Origin: Stappia sp. BW2
GTDB taxonomy: Bacteria > Pseudomonadota > Alphaproteobacteria > Rhizobiales > Stappiaceae
Reading direction: 5' to 3'
DNA: 64,000 nucleotides
NCBI RefSeq assembly: GCF_008107695.1
Contig: NZ_VIRG01000066.1
Coordinates: 868,001 to 932,000, forward strand
The translations under genes and the position numbers were made by a program. The notes beneath the pieces were generated by a model. That model ran no database searches, was not told the origin of the DNA, and saw only the letters and a list, made by a program, of their open reading frames with translations. The first letter of the stretch is position 1. Each line of letters starts with the position of its first letter. Shown in pieces: positions 26,614-34,430 of this stretch.

Positions 26614-27714
26614 TTGAAAGCATCGAAGGCCCTCGCCTGGGTCGGGGCGGCATCCATTGCCGTCCTGGCGGGTGTTTTCCTGGTTTTCCAGGGCCTGAAG
26701 GATTTCGAGCTTTCTGAATACGAGACGCGGCCGATTGTCTTTTCCTTCGACGGATATTCCGTTTCAGGCACATTGCATCTGCCGCCCCCCGAAAACACGA
26801 GGCCTGATCCGCCGCCCCTGGTTCTGCTCGTTCATGGGGATGGCCCTGCCGACAGGCACTCAGGCGGTGGTTACCTGCCTCTTGTCAGTAGCCTCCTGGA
26901 CAGCGGGTTTGCCGTCTATTCCTGGGACAAACCGGGGGTTGGCGAAAGCGAAGGCAACTGGCTGTCCTTTTCGATGGCTGACAGGGCTCGCCTCGCAGCA
27001 ACGGCCCTTGCTGCAGCAAAAGAACAGCCTGAATTGCGAATGTCTCCCGCCGGATTTCTCGGCTTTTCCCAGGCTGGTTGGGTGTTGCCAATTCTGGCGA
27101 AAGAGCCTGCACAGGCCGATTTCTTCGTGATTGTCGGCGGCGCGGTCAACTGGTTACGGCAGGCAGGCTATTATACCCGGCGCAGGCTGGAACGTGCAGG
27201 CGCCGATCTCAAGACGATCGATCAAGCCGTCGCCGAGAACGCGAGGGATGGGCAAAGATTTCTCGACCGGGATTTTTCCTATCAGGGCTATCTCGACAGC
27301 GGCCTGGACAAGGTTCCGATGCCGGAAGACCGCTTCGCATTCGCTCACCGGAATGCGGCGGCCGATTCCAGTTCTAGCCTGACACACATATCCGCCCCTG
27401 TTCTGACTGTGCATGGCGGCGAAGACCTCAATGTCGATCCCGATTTCAATTCCGCCGTTTATCGAAAGACCCTCGAAGCTGGCAACCCCGCCAACCGCTT
27501 CGTGATCGTCCCGCAAGCAACACATGCGCTGCTGCGGGCGGAAGCCTTCAACTACCAGCTCGAGGGGCAAATGCCTTCCTGGGCGAAGGCCTTGTTCATG
27601 GTGCTGGGGCGCCGTGCCTACGCGCCGGGCGCACTGGATACAATAACCCTCTGGATCAAGGAACAGGCCGCAACGGCACATCGCCGTTCAACTTCGCCAG
27701 ATCGTCCGAATTGA
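26614..27714 (+). CDS. Membrane-anchored alpha/beta hydrolase
   Basis: 366 residues with a TTG start: GGAG lies seven bases upstream and no in-frame ATG occurs until well inside the fold. An N-terminal hydrophobic helix (about 8-26, AWVGAASIAVLAGVFLVF) anchors or exports it. The hydrolase fold shows the oxyanion segment LLVHGDGP, nucleophile elbow GFSQAGW (Ser about 151), acid in HGGEDLNVDP and His in QATHALLR. All three catalytic residues are present. The substrate is unknown; the closest functional guess is a periplasmic esterase or peptidase. Confidence 0.82.
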   Translation: MKASKALAWVGAASIAVLAGVFLVFQGLKDFELSEYETRPIVFSFDGYSVSGTLHLPPPENTRPDPPPLVLLVHGDGPADRHSGGGYLPLVSSLLDSGFAVYSWDKPGVGESEGNWLSFSMADRARLAATALAAAKEQPELRMSPAGFLGFSQAGWVLPILAKEPAQADFFVIVGGAVNWLRQAGYYTRRRLERAGADLKTIDQAVAENARDGQRFLDRDFSYQGYLDSGLDKVPMPEDRFAFAHRNAAADSSSSLTHISAPVLTVHGGEDLNVDPDFNSAVYRKTLEAGNPANRFVIVPQATHALLRAEAFNYQLEGQMPSWAKALFMVLGRRAYAPGALDTITLWIKEQAATAHRRSTSPDRPN

Positions 27715-27857
27715 AGCCTTGTTGTTTTCGGCCCCTCATTGCGGAGACGAAACATGAGCAATCAGGCAATCGGAGCACAAACGAGCGTGCGTTATCCGCT
27801 GAATGGGCTATCCGTTGAAGCGGCGGCCTTGCCGGCATCTGACCGGGCCCACGGGCC

Positions 27858-28259
27858 TCAATTAAGGCTGTGGATCGCGTCCGGCAGGTCGAGTGAGAAC
27901 GCGGGAATGACGACATCGAACAGGGAGCCGTCCGGACGTTCCATCGAATAGGACCCGGCCATAATGCCGCTGTCGGTCGAAAGCGGGCAGTGCGACGAAT
28001 ATTCGTAGGTCTCACCGGGCTCTATCACCGGCTGTTCGCCGACGACGCCCTCTCCGCTGACCTCTTCCTTGCGCCCCAGAGCGTCGGTGATCTGCCAGTA
28101 CCGCGTTTTCAGTTGCACCGGCTCGCTGCCACCGTTGTGGATCTCCACCATATACGCCCAGATGTACTCGCTCGCTTCGGGACGCGATTCATCGTCCATG
28201 TAAAACGGCTCGACGGAGACTTCGATCCCTTGGGTGATGGCGGTGTAACTGCCAGACAC
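27858..28259 (-). CDS. apaG: ApaG protein (Co2+/Mg2+ efflux-associated)
   Basis: 133 residues with a GTG start and AAGGA eight bases upstream. It is a single fibronectin-like ApaG domain, with IEVSVEPFYMDDESRPEASE at the N-terminus and the conserved GVVGEQPVIEPGETYEYSS and GIMAGSYSME segments. ApaG is linked to cobalt and magnesium tolerance in enterobacteria, but its molecular job is unsettled. The 143 bases downstream contain nothing I can name. Confidence 0.93.
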   Translation of the reverse strand: MSGSYTAITQGIEVSVEPFYMDDESRPEASEYIWAYMVEIHNGGSEPVQLKTRYWQITDALGRKEEVSGEGVVGEQPVIEPGETYEYSSHCPLSTDSGIMAGSYSMERPDGSLFDVVIPAFSLDLPDAIHSLN

Positions 28260-28469
28260 GGCTTTTCCTTAATTTCTGAACTGCGAACCTTGAAATAGAC
28301 CGGTCCGAAGCGACGTCCACGGGGGGCACCCGCTCATTCAGGACGCGCTTATAGGGCGAATGACGCAAGCGTGAAAGAGGGTTGTGGCATCTGAGGCTGG
28401 AATTGCTTGTGATTTGATGCTGGATTTTGCAAGAACACGATCTGTCAGTCCAAACACAGTGACCTTTTC

Positions 28470-29087
28470 ATGTTCGATGCCTGCCTGCGCCCGCTGATCG
28501 ACCCGCCGTTGAACCGGCTGGGACAATACCTTGCCGGCACGGGGCTCAAGGCCAACAGCGTGACCCTTGCCGGTTTTGCGATCGGCATGGCGGCAGCCGT
28601 TGCAATCGCGACCGGGTACACTCTGGTCGGTTTTTTCCTGATCGCGGTCAACCGTTTTGCCGACGGTCTCGATGGTGCGCTGGCCCGCGCCACTGCCAAA
28701 ACGGATCTTGGCGGCTATCTCGACATCACGCTGGATTTCTTTTTCTACAGCGCCATTCCCCTTGCCTTTGCCTTGCAGGATCCGGCCAGTAATGCCCTTG
28801 CGGCCGTGGCGCTTCTTGCCAGCTTCTACGCCAACGGCTCCGCCTTTCTGGCTTTTGCCATCATGGCGGAGAAGAACAAGCTGACCACCGACGCTCAAGG
28901 AGCCAAATCGCTCTATTACATCGGTGGCCTTGCCGAGGGCACCGAAACCATCGCGCTGTTTCTGCTGATGGCCCTGATGCCTGACTGGTTTCCGGTGCTC
29001 GCCTATGGCTTTGCAGCGGTTTGCTTCCTGTCCGCCGGGGCCCGGGTGCTCATTGGCGTCCGGGCCCTGCGGCAGACAGGCCGTTAG
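28470..29087 (+). CDS. CDP-alcohol phosphatidyltransferase family protein
   Basis: 205 residues and about six membrane helices. The family signature DG-x2-AR-x8-G-x3-D-x3-D is complete in DGALARATAKTDLGGYLDIT plus LD. Such enzymes swap CMP on a CDP-alcohol for another alcohol in phospholipid synthesis. The small size and absence of a PgsA- or PssA-specific stretch leave the acceptor open. Its stop overlaps the convergent metZ stop by 4 bases. Confidence 0.88.
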   Translation: MFDACLRPLIDPPLNRLGQYLAGTGLKANSVTLAGFAIGMAAAVAIATGYTLVGFFLIAVNRFADGLDGALARATAKTDLGGYLDITLDFFFYSAIPLAFALQDPASNALAAVALLASFYANGSAFLAFAIMAEKNKLTTDAQGAKSLYYIGGLAEGTETIALFLLMALMPDWFPVLAYGFAAVCFLSAGARVLIGVRALRQTGR

Positions 29088-30283
29088 ATCGCCTGAAGCG
29101 CCTTTTCCACATCTTCCAGCAGGTCCTGCGGATCTTCCAGGCCGATGGATAGCCGCAGAATACCGTCGGTGATACCGAGTTCTTCGCGGGCTTCCTCGCC
29201 GATTGACTGATGCGTGGTCGTTGCCGGGTGGGTGATCAGGCTCTTGGCGTCGCCCAGATTGTTGGAAATCTTGATGATCTCCAGCGCATTGGTGAACCGG
29301 AAGGCGGCTTCCTTGCCACCTTCGATTTCCATCGCCAGCATCGTGGACCCGCCGCGCATCTGGCGCTTGGCAACATCAGCCTGCGGATGATCGTCCCGGC
29401 CCGGGTAAATCAACCGCGTCACCTTGGACTGACCCGCCAGGTAATCGGCGATCTTGCCGGCGGTTTCCGTCTGGCGCGCAACGCGCAGCGGCAGTGTTTC
29501 GAGGCCTTTCAACAGCACCCATGCACTGAAGGGGCTCATGTGCGGGCCAGTGTGCTTGACGAAGGGCATGACCTCGTCGTTGATCCACTCTTCGTCCGAC
29601 AGGATCACGCCGCCGAGACACCGACCCTGGCCGTCGATGTGCTTGGTGGCCGAATAGACGACCACATCGGCGCCGAGCTGTAGCGGCGATTGGTAGAGCG
29701 GCGTCGCAAAGACGTTGTCGACGACCAGCCGAGCCCCGGCCTCCTTCGCGATCTGCGCCACGGCTTCGATATCGATCACTTCCAGCGTCGGATTGGTCGG
29801 GCTTTCCAGAAACAGGGCCTTGGTGTTCGGCCGAACGGCCGCCTTCCACTGCTCGATGTCCGTTCCGTCGACCAGCGTGCTTTCAACACCAAAGCGCGGC
29901 AGCAAGGTTTCGCAGATATAGCGGCAGGAGCCGAACAGCGCCTTGGCGGCAATCACATGGTCGCCGGCCCTGACCGAGGCCATCAGCGCCAGGTTGACGG
30001 CTGCCATGCCGCTGGCGGTTGCCCGGGCGGCCTCGGCCCCTTCCAGACCCTTGATGCGGTCTTCGAACATGGTAACGGTCGGATTGGCGTAACGGGAATA
30101 GACATAGCCCGGATCCTCGCCATTGAACCTGGCCTCCGCAGCTTCCGCACCGCTGTAGGTGAAGCCCTGGGTCAGATAGATGGTCTCCGAGGTCTCACCA
30201 AACGGTGACCGCATGGTGCCGCCATGAACCAGATTGGTTGCAGGGCGCCAGTTCTTGTTTCCGGTCTTGGTGGTCTCAGTCAT
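29084..30283 (-). CDS. metZ: O-succinylhomoserine sulfhydrylase
   Basis: 399 residues from the ATG at 30283; an ATG at 30292 is an alternative but lies only 3 bases after GGAG. This PLP enzyme makes homocysteine directly from O-succinylhomoserine and sulfide. The Cys/Met-metabolism family features are present: YSRYANPTV, the Lys of SATKHIDGQGRCLGG that binds PLP, and NLGDAKSLITHPATTTHQ near the C-terminus. The SAM-II riboswitch and terminator just upstream strongly support methionine synthesis over related lyase activities. Confidence 0.92.
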   Translation of the reverse strand: MTETTKTGNKNWRPATNLVHGGTMRSPFGETSETIYLTQGFTYSGAEAAEARFNGEDPGYVYSRYANPTVTMFEDRIKGLEGAEAARATASGMAAVNLALMASVRAGDHVIAAKALFGSCRYICETLLPRFGVESTLVDGTDIEQWKAAVRPNTKALFLESPTNPTLEVIDIEAVAQIAKEAGARLVVDNVFATPLYQSPLQLGADVVVYSATKHIDGQGRCLGGVILSDEEWINDEVMPFVKHTGPHMSPFSAWVLLKGLETLPLRVARQTETAGKIADYLAGQSKVTRLIYPGRDDHPQADVAKRQMRGGSTMLAMEIEGGKEAAFRFTNALEIIKISNNLGDAKSLITHPATTTHQSIGEEAREELGITDGILRLSIGLEDPQDLLEDVEKALQAI

Positions 30284-30305
30284 GTCTTTCATTCGCTCCA
30301 AACGC

Positions 30306-30333
30306 AAAAAACCCCAGCCTAAAGACCGGGGTT
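30306..30333 (-). terminator. Intrinsic terminator between SAM-II aptamer and metZ
   Basis: On the minus strand AACCCC (30328-30333) pairs with GGGGTT (30310-30315). Four further inner pairs (two of them G-T) close a TTTA loop, and a run of T follows. It sits between the aptamer and the start codon, so it can stop transcription when SAM is bound. The possible competing stem joins GGCCGG (30341-30346) to CCGGTC (30324-30329). Confidence 0.75.
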
Positions 30334-30344
30334 CTCACCTCCGG

Positions 30345-30400
30345 CCTTTTTAGCAACTTGTTTAACGTGGCTGCAAGCCGGCCGGCCCAAATCACCACGA
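30345..30400 (-). promoter_or_regulatory. SAM-II riboswitch (metA-type)
   Basis: The minus strand contains CGTGGTGATTTGG, then GGCTTGCAGCCACG, TTAAACAAG and GCTAAAAAGG in the order and spacing of the SAM-II aptamer. CGTGG pairs with CCACG to form P1, and the 3' GCTAAAAAGG supplies the pseudoknot strand. SAM-II aptamers control methionine genes in alphaproteobacteria by sensing S-adenosylmethionine. It precedes metZ, as expected. Confidence 0.92.
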
Positions 30401-30548
30401 AGTGAGCTTGTCCTACGGGATAATCGGACACAGGTCAATTGTGTATTGCGTCCTTTGAGCCCAAAAGCCCGGTTCTGCCAGAATGCCTGTTGGCGTGGGC
30501 GGCCCGATCCTTTAATGACCATAGACCAGCAAACTGCGGAATATCTTC

Positions 30549-31685
30549 ATGAACGTCACAGCAGGTCAGGCCTTGAACGGAAGCGCAATTCTCACAGCAA
30601 ACGGCATTCTGCCGGAACGGGTAATCCAGGCCATGTTCGCCGCCGGAGAGATTTCAGCGGACGCACCGCCAGTCACCGGACAGATCCAGCCTGCCAGCCT
30701 TGACCTGCGTCTGGGCAAAGAGGCCTACCGGGTGCGGGCCAGCTTCCTGCCGGGGCCGGAGATCCAGGTGGCGGCACGGCTTGAGCAGATGAAGCTGCAC
30801 ACCGTTGACCTGAGCGAAGGCGCGGTTCTTGAGACCGGCTGTGTCTACATCGTGCCCCTTCAGGAAAGCCTTGCTCTGGCACCGGATATTTCCGCGACCG
30901 CCAACCCGAAAAGCTCCACCGGGCGCCTGGATGTCTTCACCCGTGTCATCACCGACAACGGGTTGGCCTTCGACACCATCCCGGCCGGCTATACCGGTCC
31001 GCTCTATGCGGAGATCTCGCCGCTGACCTTCCCGATCCTCGTTCGGTCCGGGTCCCGCCTCAGTCAGATCCGCTTCCGGCGCGGCCAGTCGCTCATTCCC
31101 GATGCTGAACTGGAAGCAGTCCACAAGGCCCACACCTTGATGAGCGGTGGCAACGAGCGTATCGGCAACGGTGTGCAGCTTTCCATTGATCTTGAGGGGA
31201 CCGGCCCGAACAGCCTGATCGGCTACCGCGCGAAGCAGCACTCCGGACTGATCGATGTGGATGTCGTCGGCGCGCAGGATGTCCTGGATTTCTGGGAGCC
31301 GATCTATCGCCGCCAACGGGCGGAACTGATCCTCGATCCGGACGCCTTTTACATTCTGGTGAGCCAGGAAGCGGTGCATGTGCCGCCGGACTATGCCGCC
31401 GAAATGGTGCCGTTCGATCCGCTCGTCGGCGAATTCCGCGTCCATTATGCAGGTTTCTTCGACCCGGGCTTTGGCCATGCGGGTGCCGGCGGTGTAGGCT
31501 CGCGCGCGGTGCTGGAAGTCCGCTCGCACGACGTGCCTTTCATCGTGGAACACGGCCAGACCATCGGCCGCCTGGTCTATGAACACATGGCCGAGCGCCC
31601 TGCAACGCTTTACGGCGAAGGCATCGGTTCCAACTATCAGGGCCAGGCGCTCAAGCTGTCCAAACACTTCCGGGCCCCCGCCTGA
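30549..31685 (+). CDS. dcd: 2'-deoxycytidine 5'-triphosphate deaminase, bidomain form
   Basis: 378 residues, about twice the usual 190 of bacterial dCTP deaminase. Each half carries a dUTPase-like barrel: the first has GQIQPASLDLRLG and NPKSSTGRLDVF (about 40-125), and the second has EFRVHYAGFFDPGFGHAG (about 295-312). Enzymes of this lineage turn dCTP into dUTP for thymidylate synthesis. The fused two-domain form is usual for Hyphomicrobiales as I recall it. It is divergent from metZ, and the two share a 150-base control region. Confidence 0.88.
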   Translation: MNVTAGQALNGSAILTANGILPERVIQAMFAAGEISADAPPVTGQIQPASLDLRLGKEAYRVRASFLPGPEIQVAARLEQMKLHTVDLSEGAVLETGCVYIVPLQESLALAPDISATANPKSSTGRLDVFTRVITDNGLAFDTIPAGYTGPLYAEISPLTFPILVRSGSRLSQIRFRRGQSLIPDAELEAVHKAHTLMSGGNERIGNGVQLSIDLEGTGPNSLIGYRAKQHSGLIDVDVVGAQDVLDFWEPIYRRQRAELILDPDAFYILVSQEAVHVPPDYAAEMVPFDPLVGEFRVHYAGFFDPGFGHAGAGGVGSRAVLEVRSHDVPFIVEHGQTIGRLVYEHMAERPATLYGEGIGSNYQGQALKLSKHFRAPA

Positions 31686-31692
31686 CCCTCCT

Positions 31693-32241
31693 ATGGCCCT
31701 GAAAACCGTCACACGTGAATTTGAAGGCTTTCTGGAAGACCGGAAGTCCCGTTTCCTGGCGCATCTTGTGCCGATGGAAATGTTCGACCAGCGGCTGGAA
31801 GAGCTGCGCAAGGAACACAAGAAAGCCAACCACATCGTCACGGCGCACCGTCGACTGCTGGATGATGACCGGATTGATGAAAGCGGCAAGGACGACGGCG
31901 AACCGGCAGGCACTTCCGGCATGCCGACACTTCGGGTGCTGCAAGGGGCTGAACTGATCAACTGCGCCGTTCTGATCGTGCGCTATTTCGGGGGCACCAA
32001 ACTTGGTGGCGGCGGCCTTGCGCGCGCCTATTCCGGCGCCACGCAGGATGCCATCAACAATGCCGATCTGGTGCCATTTCAGAAGATCCTGTCAAAAACG
32101 GTTAGCGCCGACTTTGCCTCCAGCTCCGAGCTGGAACGGCGGATCGAGACCCTCGGTCTGACGGTGATGACGCGGGATTACACCGAAGACGGTGTGACGC
32201 TGGCGGTCGAGGGGCCGGAAGATGTTCTGGCGGAGCTTTAG
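31693..32241 (+). CDS. YigZ/IMPACT family protein
   Basis: 182 residues from the ATG at 31693, seven bases after the dCTP deaminase stop. The UPF0029 signature is clear in DDGEPAGTSGMPTL and VRYFGGTKLGGGGLARAY (about 60-110), with a smaller C-terminal ferredoxin-like domain. Family members are linked to translation control (IMPACT in eukaryotes) but the bacterial role is unknown. It is probably co-transcribed with the deaminase gene. Confidence 0.9.
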   Translation: MALKTVTREFEGFLEDRKSRFLAHLVPMEMFDQRLEELRKEHKKANHIVTAHRRLLDDDRIDESGKDDGEPAGTSGMPTLRVLQGAELINCAVLIVRYFGGTKLGGGGLARAYSGATQDAINNADLVPFQKILSKTVSADFASSSELERRIETLGLTVMTRDYTEDGVTLAVEGPEDVLAEL

Positions 32242-32344
32242 GGTGTAGACCCTCTCCAGTCGTTATCGCCGGACTTGATCCGACAATCCCTCTCGAGACC
32301 TTGGCCACACAGAAAAAAGTGGCTTGGGAGACAGAACGGCATGG

Positions 32345-32367
32345 GTCCCATGGTCCAGCCATGGGAC
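32345..32367. repeat. Perfect hairpin between yigZ and the sodium channel gene
   Basis: GTCCCATGG pairs perfectly with CCATGGGAC around TCCAG. No T-run follows on either strand. A second weaker stem (GCCAC / GTGGC around an A-rich loop) lies just before it at about 32302-32326. They may end the two convergent transcripts, or be a dispersed intergenic palindrome. Confidence 0.4.
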
Positions 32368-32435
32368 GCCGCATCAGATCGTAAATCGCTCTCGGTCCAT
32401 ACGCTGTTGCCTCGGCTTCAGACAGCCGCGCAGTC

Positions 32436-33236
32436 TTACTTCCGGGACTCGTCTACCTGCGTCTGAAGCTGCCTGACCTCGTTGCGGAGCGCCCTGACCT
32501 CTTCCAGAATAAGACCTGTATCGACATGGATGGCCTGCCGGTTGGCGTCGGCCTCGGCCTCGTGCTCCTCCTGCATGGCGGAAACGATGATACCAATAAA
32601 CAGGTTCAGCACCGTGAAGGCCGTGCACAGGATGAAGGGCACGAAGAACAGCCAGGAATACGGGTAGACGTCCATAACAGGACGCACGATGCCCATGGAC
32701 CAGCTTTCCAGCGTCATGACCTGGAACAGCGTGTAGAGCGAAGCGCCAAGGGTGCCGAACCACTCGGGGAAGGCTTCCCCGTAAAGTTTGGTGGCCATGA
32801 CGGCGAAGACATAAAAAACCAGCGCCATCAGCACCACGATCGAGCCCATGCCCGGCAGAGCGGCCACCAGTCCGCCGATAACGCGGCGCAGGGATGGCAC
32901 GACGGAAATGAGGCGCAAGGCCCTGAGGATCCGCAGCGACCGGAGCACAGAGAGGTTGCCCGTTGCCGGCATCAGTGAGATCGCCACGATGCTGAAATCG
33001 AACAGGCTCCACGGGTCCTTGAAGAATTTCAGGCCATGGGCATAAAGGCGCAATATCAGCTCGATGACGAATATGCCCAGAATTGCCTGATCGACCAGCT
33101 TCAGGAAACCGCCGATCTCCGCCGTGACGGTGTGGCTCGTCTCCAGACCGAGCGTTACCGCATTCAGAACGATGACGCCGATGATCCAGGCTTCCCAGTT
33201 GCGTGAGGTGACCAGCGCCCTGACCTGATTTCGCAT
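32436..33236 (-). CDS. Voltage-gated sodium channel, BacNav (NavAb-like)
   Basis: 266 residues from the ATG at 33236. It is a six-helix ion-transport protein. The S4 voltage sensor has Arg at every third position (LRSLRILRALRLISVV, about 100-115). The pore selectivity filter reads TLESWSM at about 173-179, the same heptad as in the sodium channel NavAb. After S6 (about 195-225) comes an acidic, heptad-rich coiled coil (HVDTGLILEEVRALRNEVRQ), which joins the four subunits in this family. Together these indicate a homotetrameric voltage-gated Na+ channel of marine bacterial type. Confidence 0.92.
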   Translation of the reverse strand: MRNQVRALVTSRNWEAWIIGVIVLNAVTLGLETSHTVTAEIGGFLKLVDQAILGIFVIELILRLYAHGLKFFKDPWSLFDFSIVAISLMPATGNLSVLRSLRILRALRLISVVPSLRRVIGGLVAALPGMGSIVVLMALVFYVFAVMATKLYGEAFPEWFGTLGASLYTLFQVMTLESWSMGIVRPVMDVYPYSWLFFVPFILCTAFTVLNLFIGIIVSAMQEEHEAEADANRQAIHVDTGLILEEVRALRNEVRQLQTQVDESRK

Positions 33237-33405
33237 TGATGTGCCCCGGTTTGATGGCTTTTCGTGCGTGTCGCACTGCACCGGCCAGAACATGGCGATT
33301 TCAATGCTGCAGCGCAAGATCGCCGCGCTTTGGAAAAGCATATGTCCCTCAAAGAAGCCCGCTTGACAGGCTGGGCAAGTCGGCGCAGAAAGCTCATCAG
33401 GTTCG

Positions 33406-33479
33406 GCGGGTGTAGCTCAATGGTAGAGCAGAAGCTTCCCAAGCTTAAGACGGGGGTTCGATTCCCCTCACCCGCTCCA
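33406..33479 (+). tRNA. tRNA-Gly (anticodon CCC)
   Basis: 74 bases including an encoded CCA end. The acceptor GCGGGTG pairs with CACCCGC; the D arm is GCTC/GAGC; the anticodon loop is TTCCCAA, giving anticodon CCC, which reads GGG codons; the T arm carries TTCGATT. The base pair 27-43 (G-A) at the top of the anticodon stem is mismatched, which is tolerated in many tRNA-Gly species. Confidence 0.95.
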
Positions 33480-33526
33480 AACCTCTTCATCCTATCTCCC
33501 AAATTTGCAGCAACGCCCGACCCCTA

Positions 33527-33733
33527 TCAGCGGAGCGTTTCCCGTACCTGTGCCTGTTTTCGGACAACCGAGCGGCTGAGTCCGACGTCTTCCAGCAAAT
33601 AGTCAGGCAGATCTGCCAGATGAGCCATATCGCGCCGATGGCGCAGACGCTTCAGCAAAAAATGAAAGACGGCGGTTCCCAGACCCGTCCTGCGGACGCG
33701 CGTCAGGTGCAGTGATACATGGTGATCGGACAT
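33527..33733 (-). CDS. DUF1127 small basic protein
   Basis: 68 residues from the ATG at 33733, with AGGAG seven bases upstream. The C-terminal half has the DUF1127 pattern RRDMAHLADLPDYLLEDVGL followed by a basic stretch. DUF1127 proteins of alphaproteobacteria include small Arg-rich proteins that affect RNA turnover and phosphate- or stress-linked growth in Agrobacterium and Rhodobacter. The N-terminal 25 residues are not recognisable. Confidence 0.85.
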   Translation of the reverse strand: MSDHHVSLHLTRVRRTGLGTAVFHFLLKRLRHRRDMAHLADLPDYLLEDVGLSRSVVRKQAQVRETLR

Positions 33734-33881
33734 ATGTTTGCTCCTTTCCAACGAGACAGGAACAAGTTTAGAAAGAGCCGCCGCGAGCGGTGCGCAAATG
33801 TCTCGCCATTAAGCGACAAACTCGCAAGATTTAAAAATCTCCGATAAAATGTCGCATAACGATGCCTTAGGGGACCTTTCC

Positions 33882-34331
33882 ATGGATCTGGACGATTTCG
33901 ATCATCAGCTTTTGCGTCTGCTCAGCCACGATGCCCGACAGACCGGCAAGGAACTGTCGGAGAAAGTCGGCCTGTCTTCCGCTGCCTGTCTGCGCAGGGT
34001 TCAGCGCCTTCGGGAAGTAGGGGCAATTGAGCGCGAGGTAGCCGTTTTGTCGCCGGAGGCAACCGGCGCCTCTGTCACCTTGCTTGTGATGCTGGCGCTG
34101 TCGCGCGGACAGCCCGAGCGCATGGCAAAGTTGCTGCAGAAGTTGAGGAAGCTTCGGGAAGTGCAGAAGATCTATCACGTCACCGGCCCAGCCGATCTGG
34201 TGCTGACGGTGCAATGCGCTTCCATGGAAGCCTATGCGACCTTCACCGAAGCCCATTTCTATGAAGACGAAATCAAGGGCTTCGACACAATCGTCGTCCT
34301 GCGGTCCTATGATCCGGAACCGCAGATCTGA
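33882..34331 (+). CDS. Lrp/AsnC family transcriptional regulator
   Basis: 149 residues from the ATG at 33882, which follows AGGGGAC; an ATG at 33849 lacks a ribosome site. The N-terminal helix-turn-helix (about 5-60) has ELSEKVGLSSAACLRRVQRL. The C-terminal RAM domain (about 70-145) has the alpha/beta pattern with EVQKIYHVTGPADLVLTVQ. Such regulators bind amino acids and sense nutrient state. The neighbouring solute-binding protein gene, about 100 bases downstream on the same strand, could be a target. Confidence 0.9.
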   Translation: MDLDDFDHQLLRLLSHDARQTGKELSEKVGLSSAACLRRVQRLREVGAIEREVAVLSPEATGASVTLLVMLALSRGQPERMAKLLQKLRKLREVQKIYHVTGPADLVLTVQCASMEAYATFTEAHFYEDEIKGFDTIVVLRSYDPEPQI

Positions 34332-34430
34332 CAGTACTCCGCGCACGCCAAAGAGCGGGCTGACAAGCAGTGCAGGTTCGCGATATCCTGTCGTTGCGAT
34401 TCCCGGCGCGTATGCCGACCATGACTTGAT

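Noticed and set aside
27739-27951. 70-codon plus-strand frame before apaG
   Set aside because: It overlaps the apaG 3' end on the other strand and its product is without pattern.
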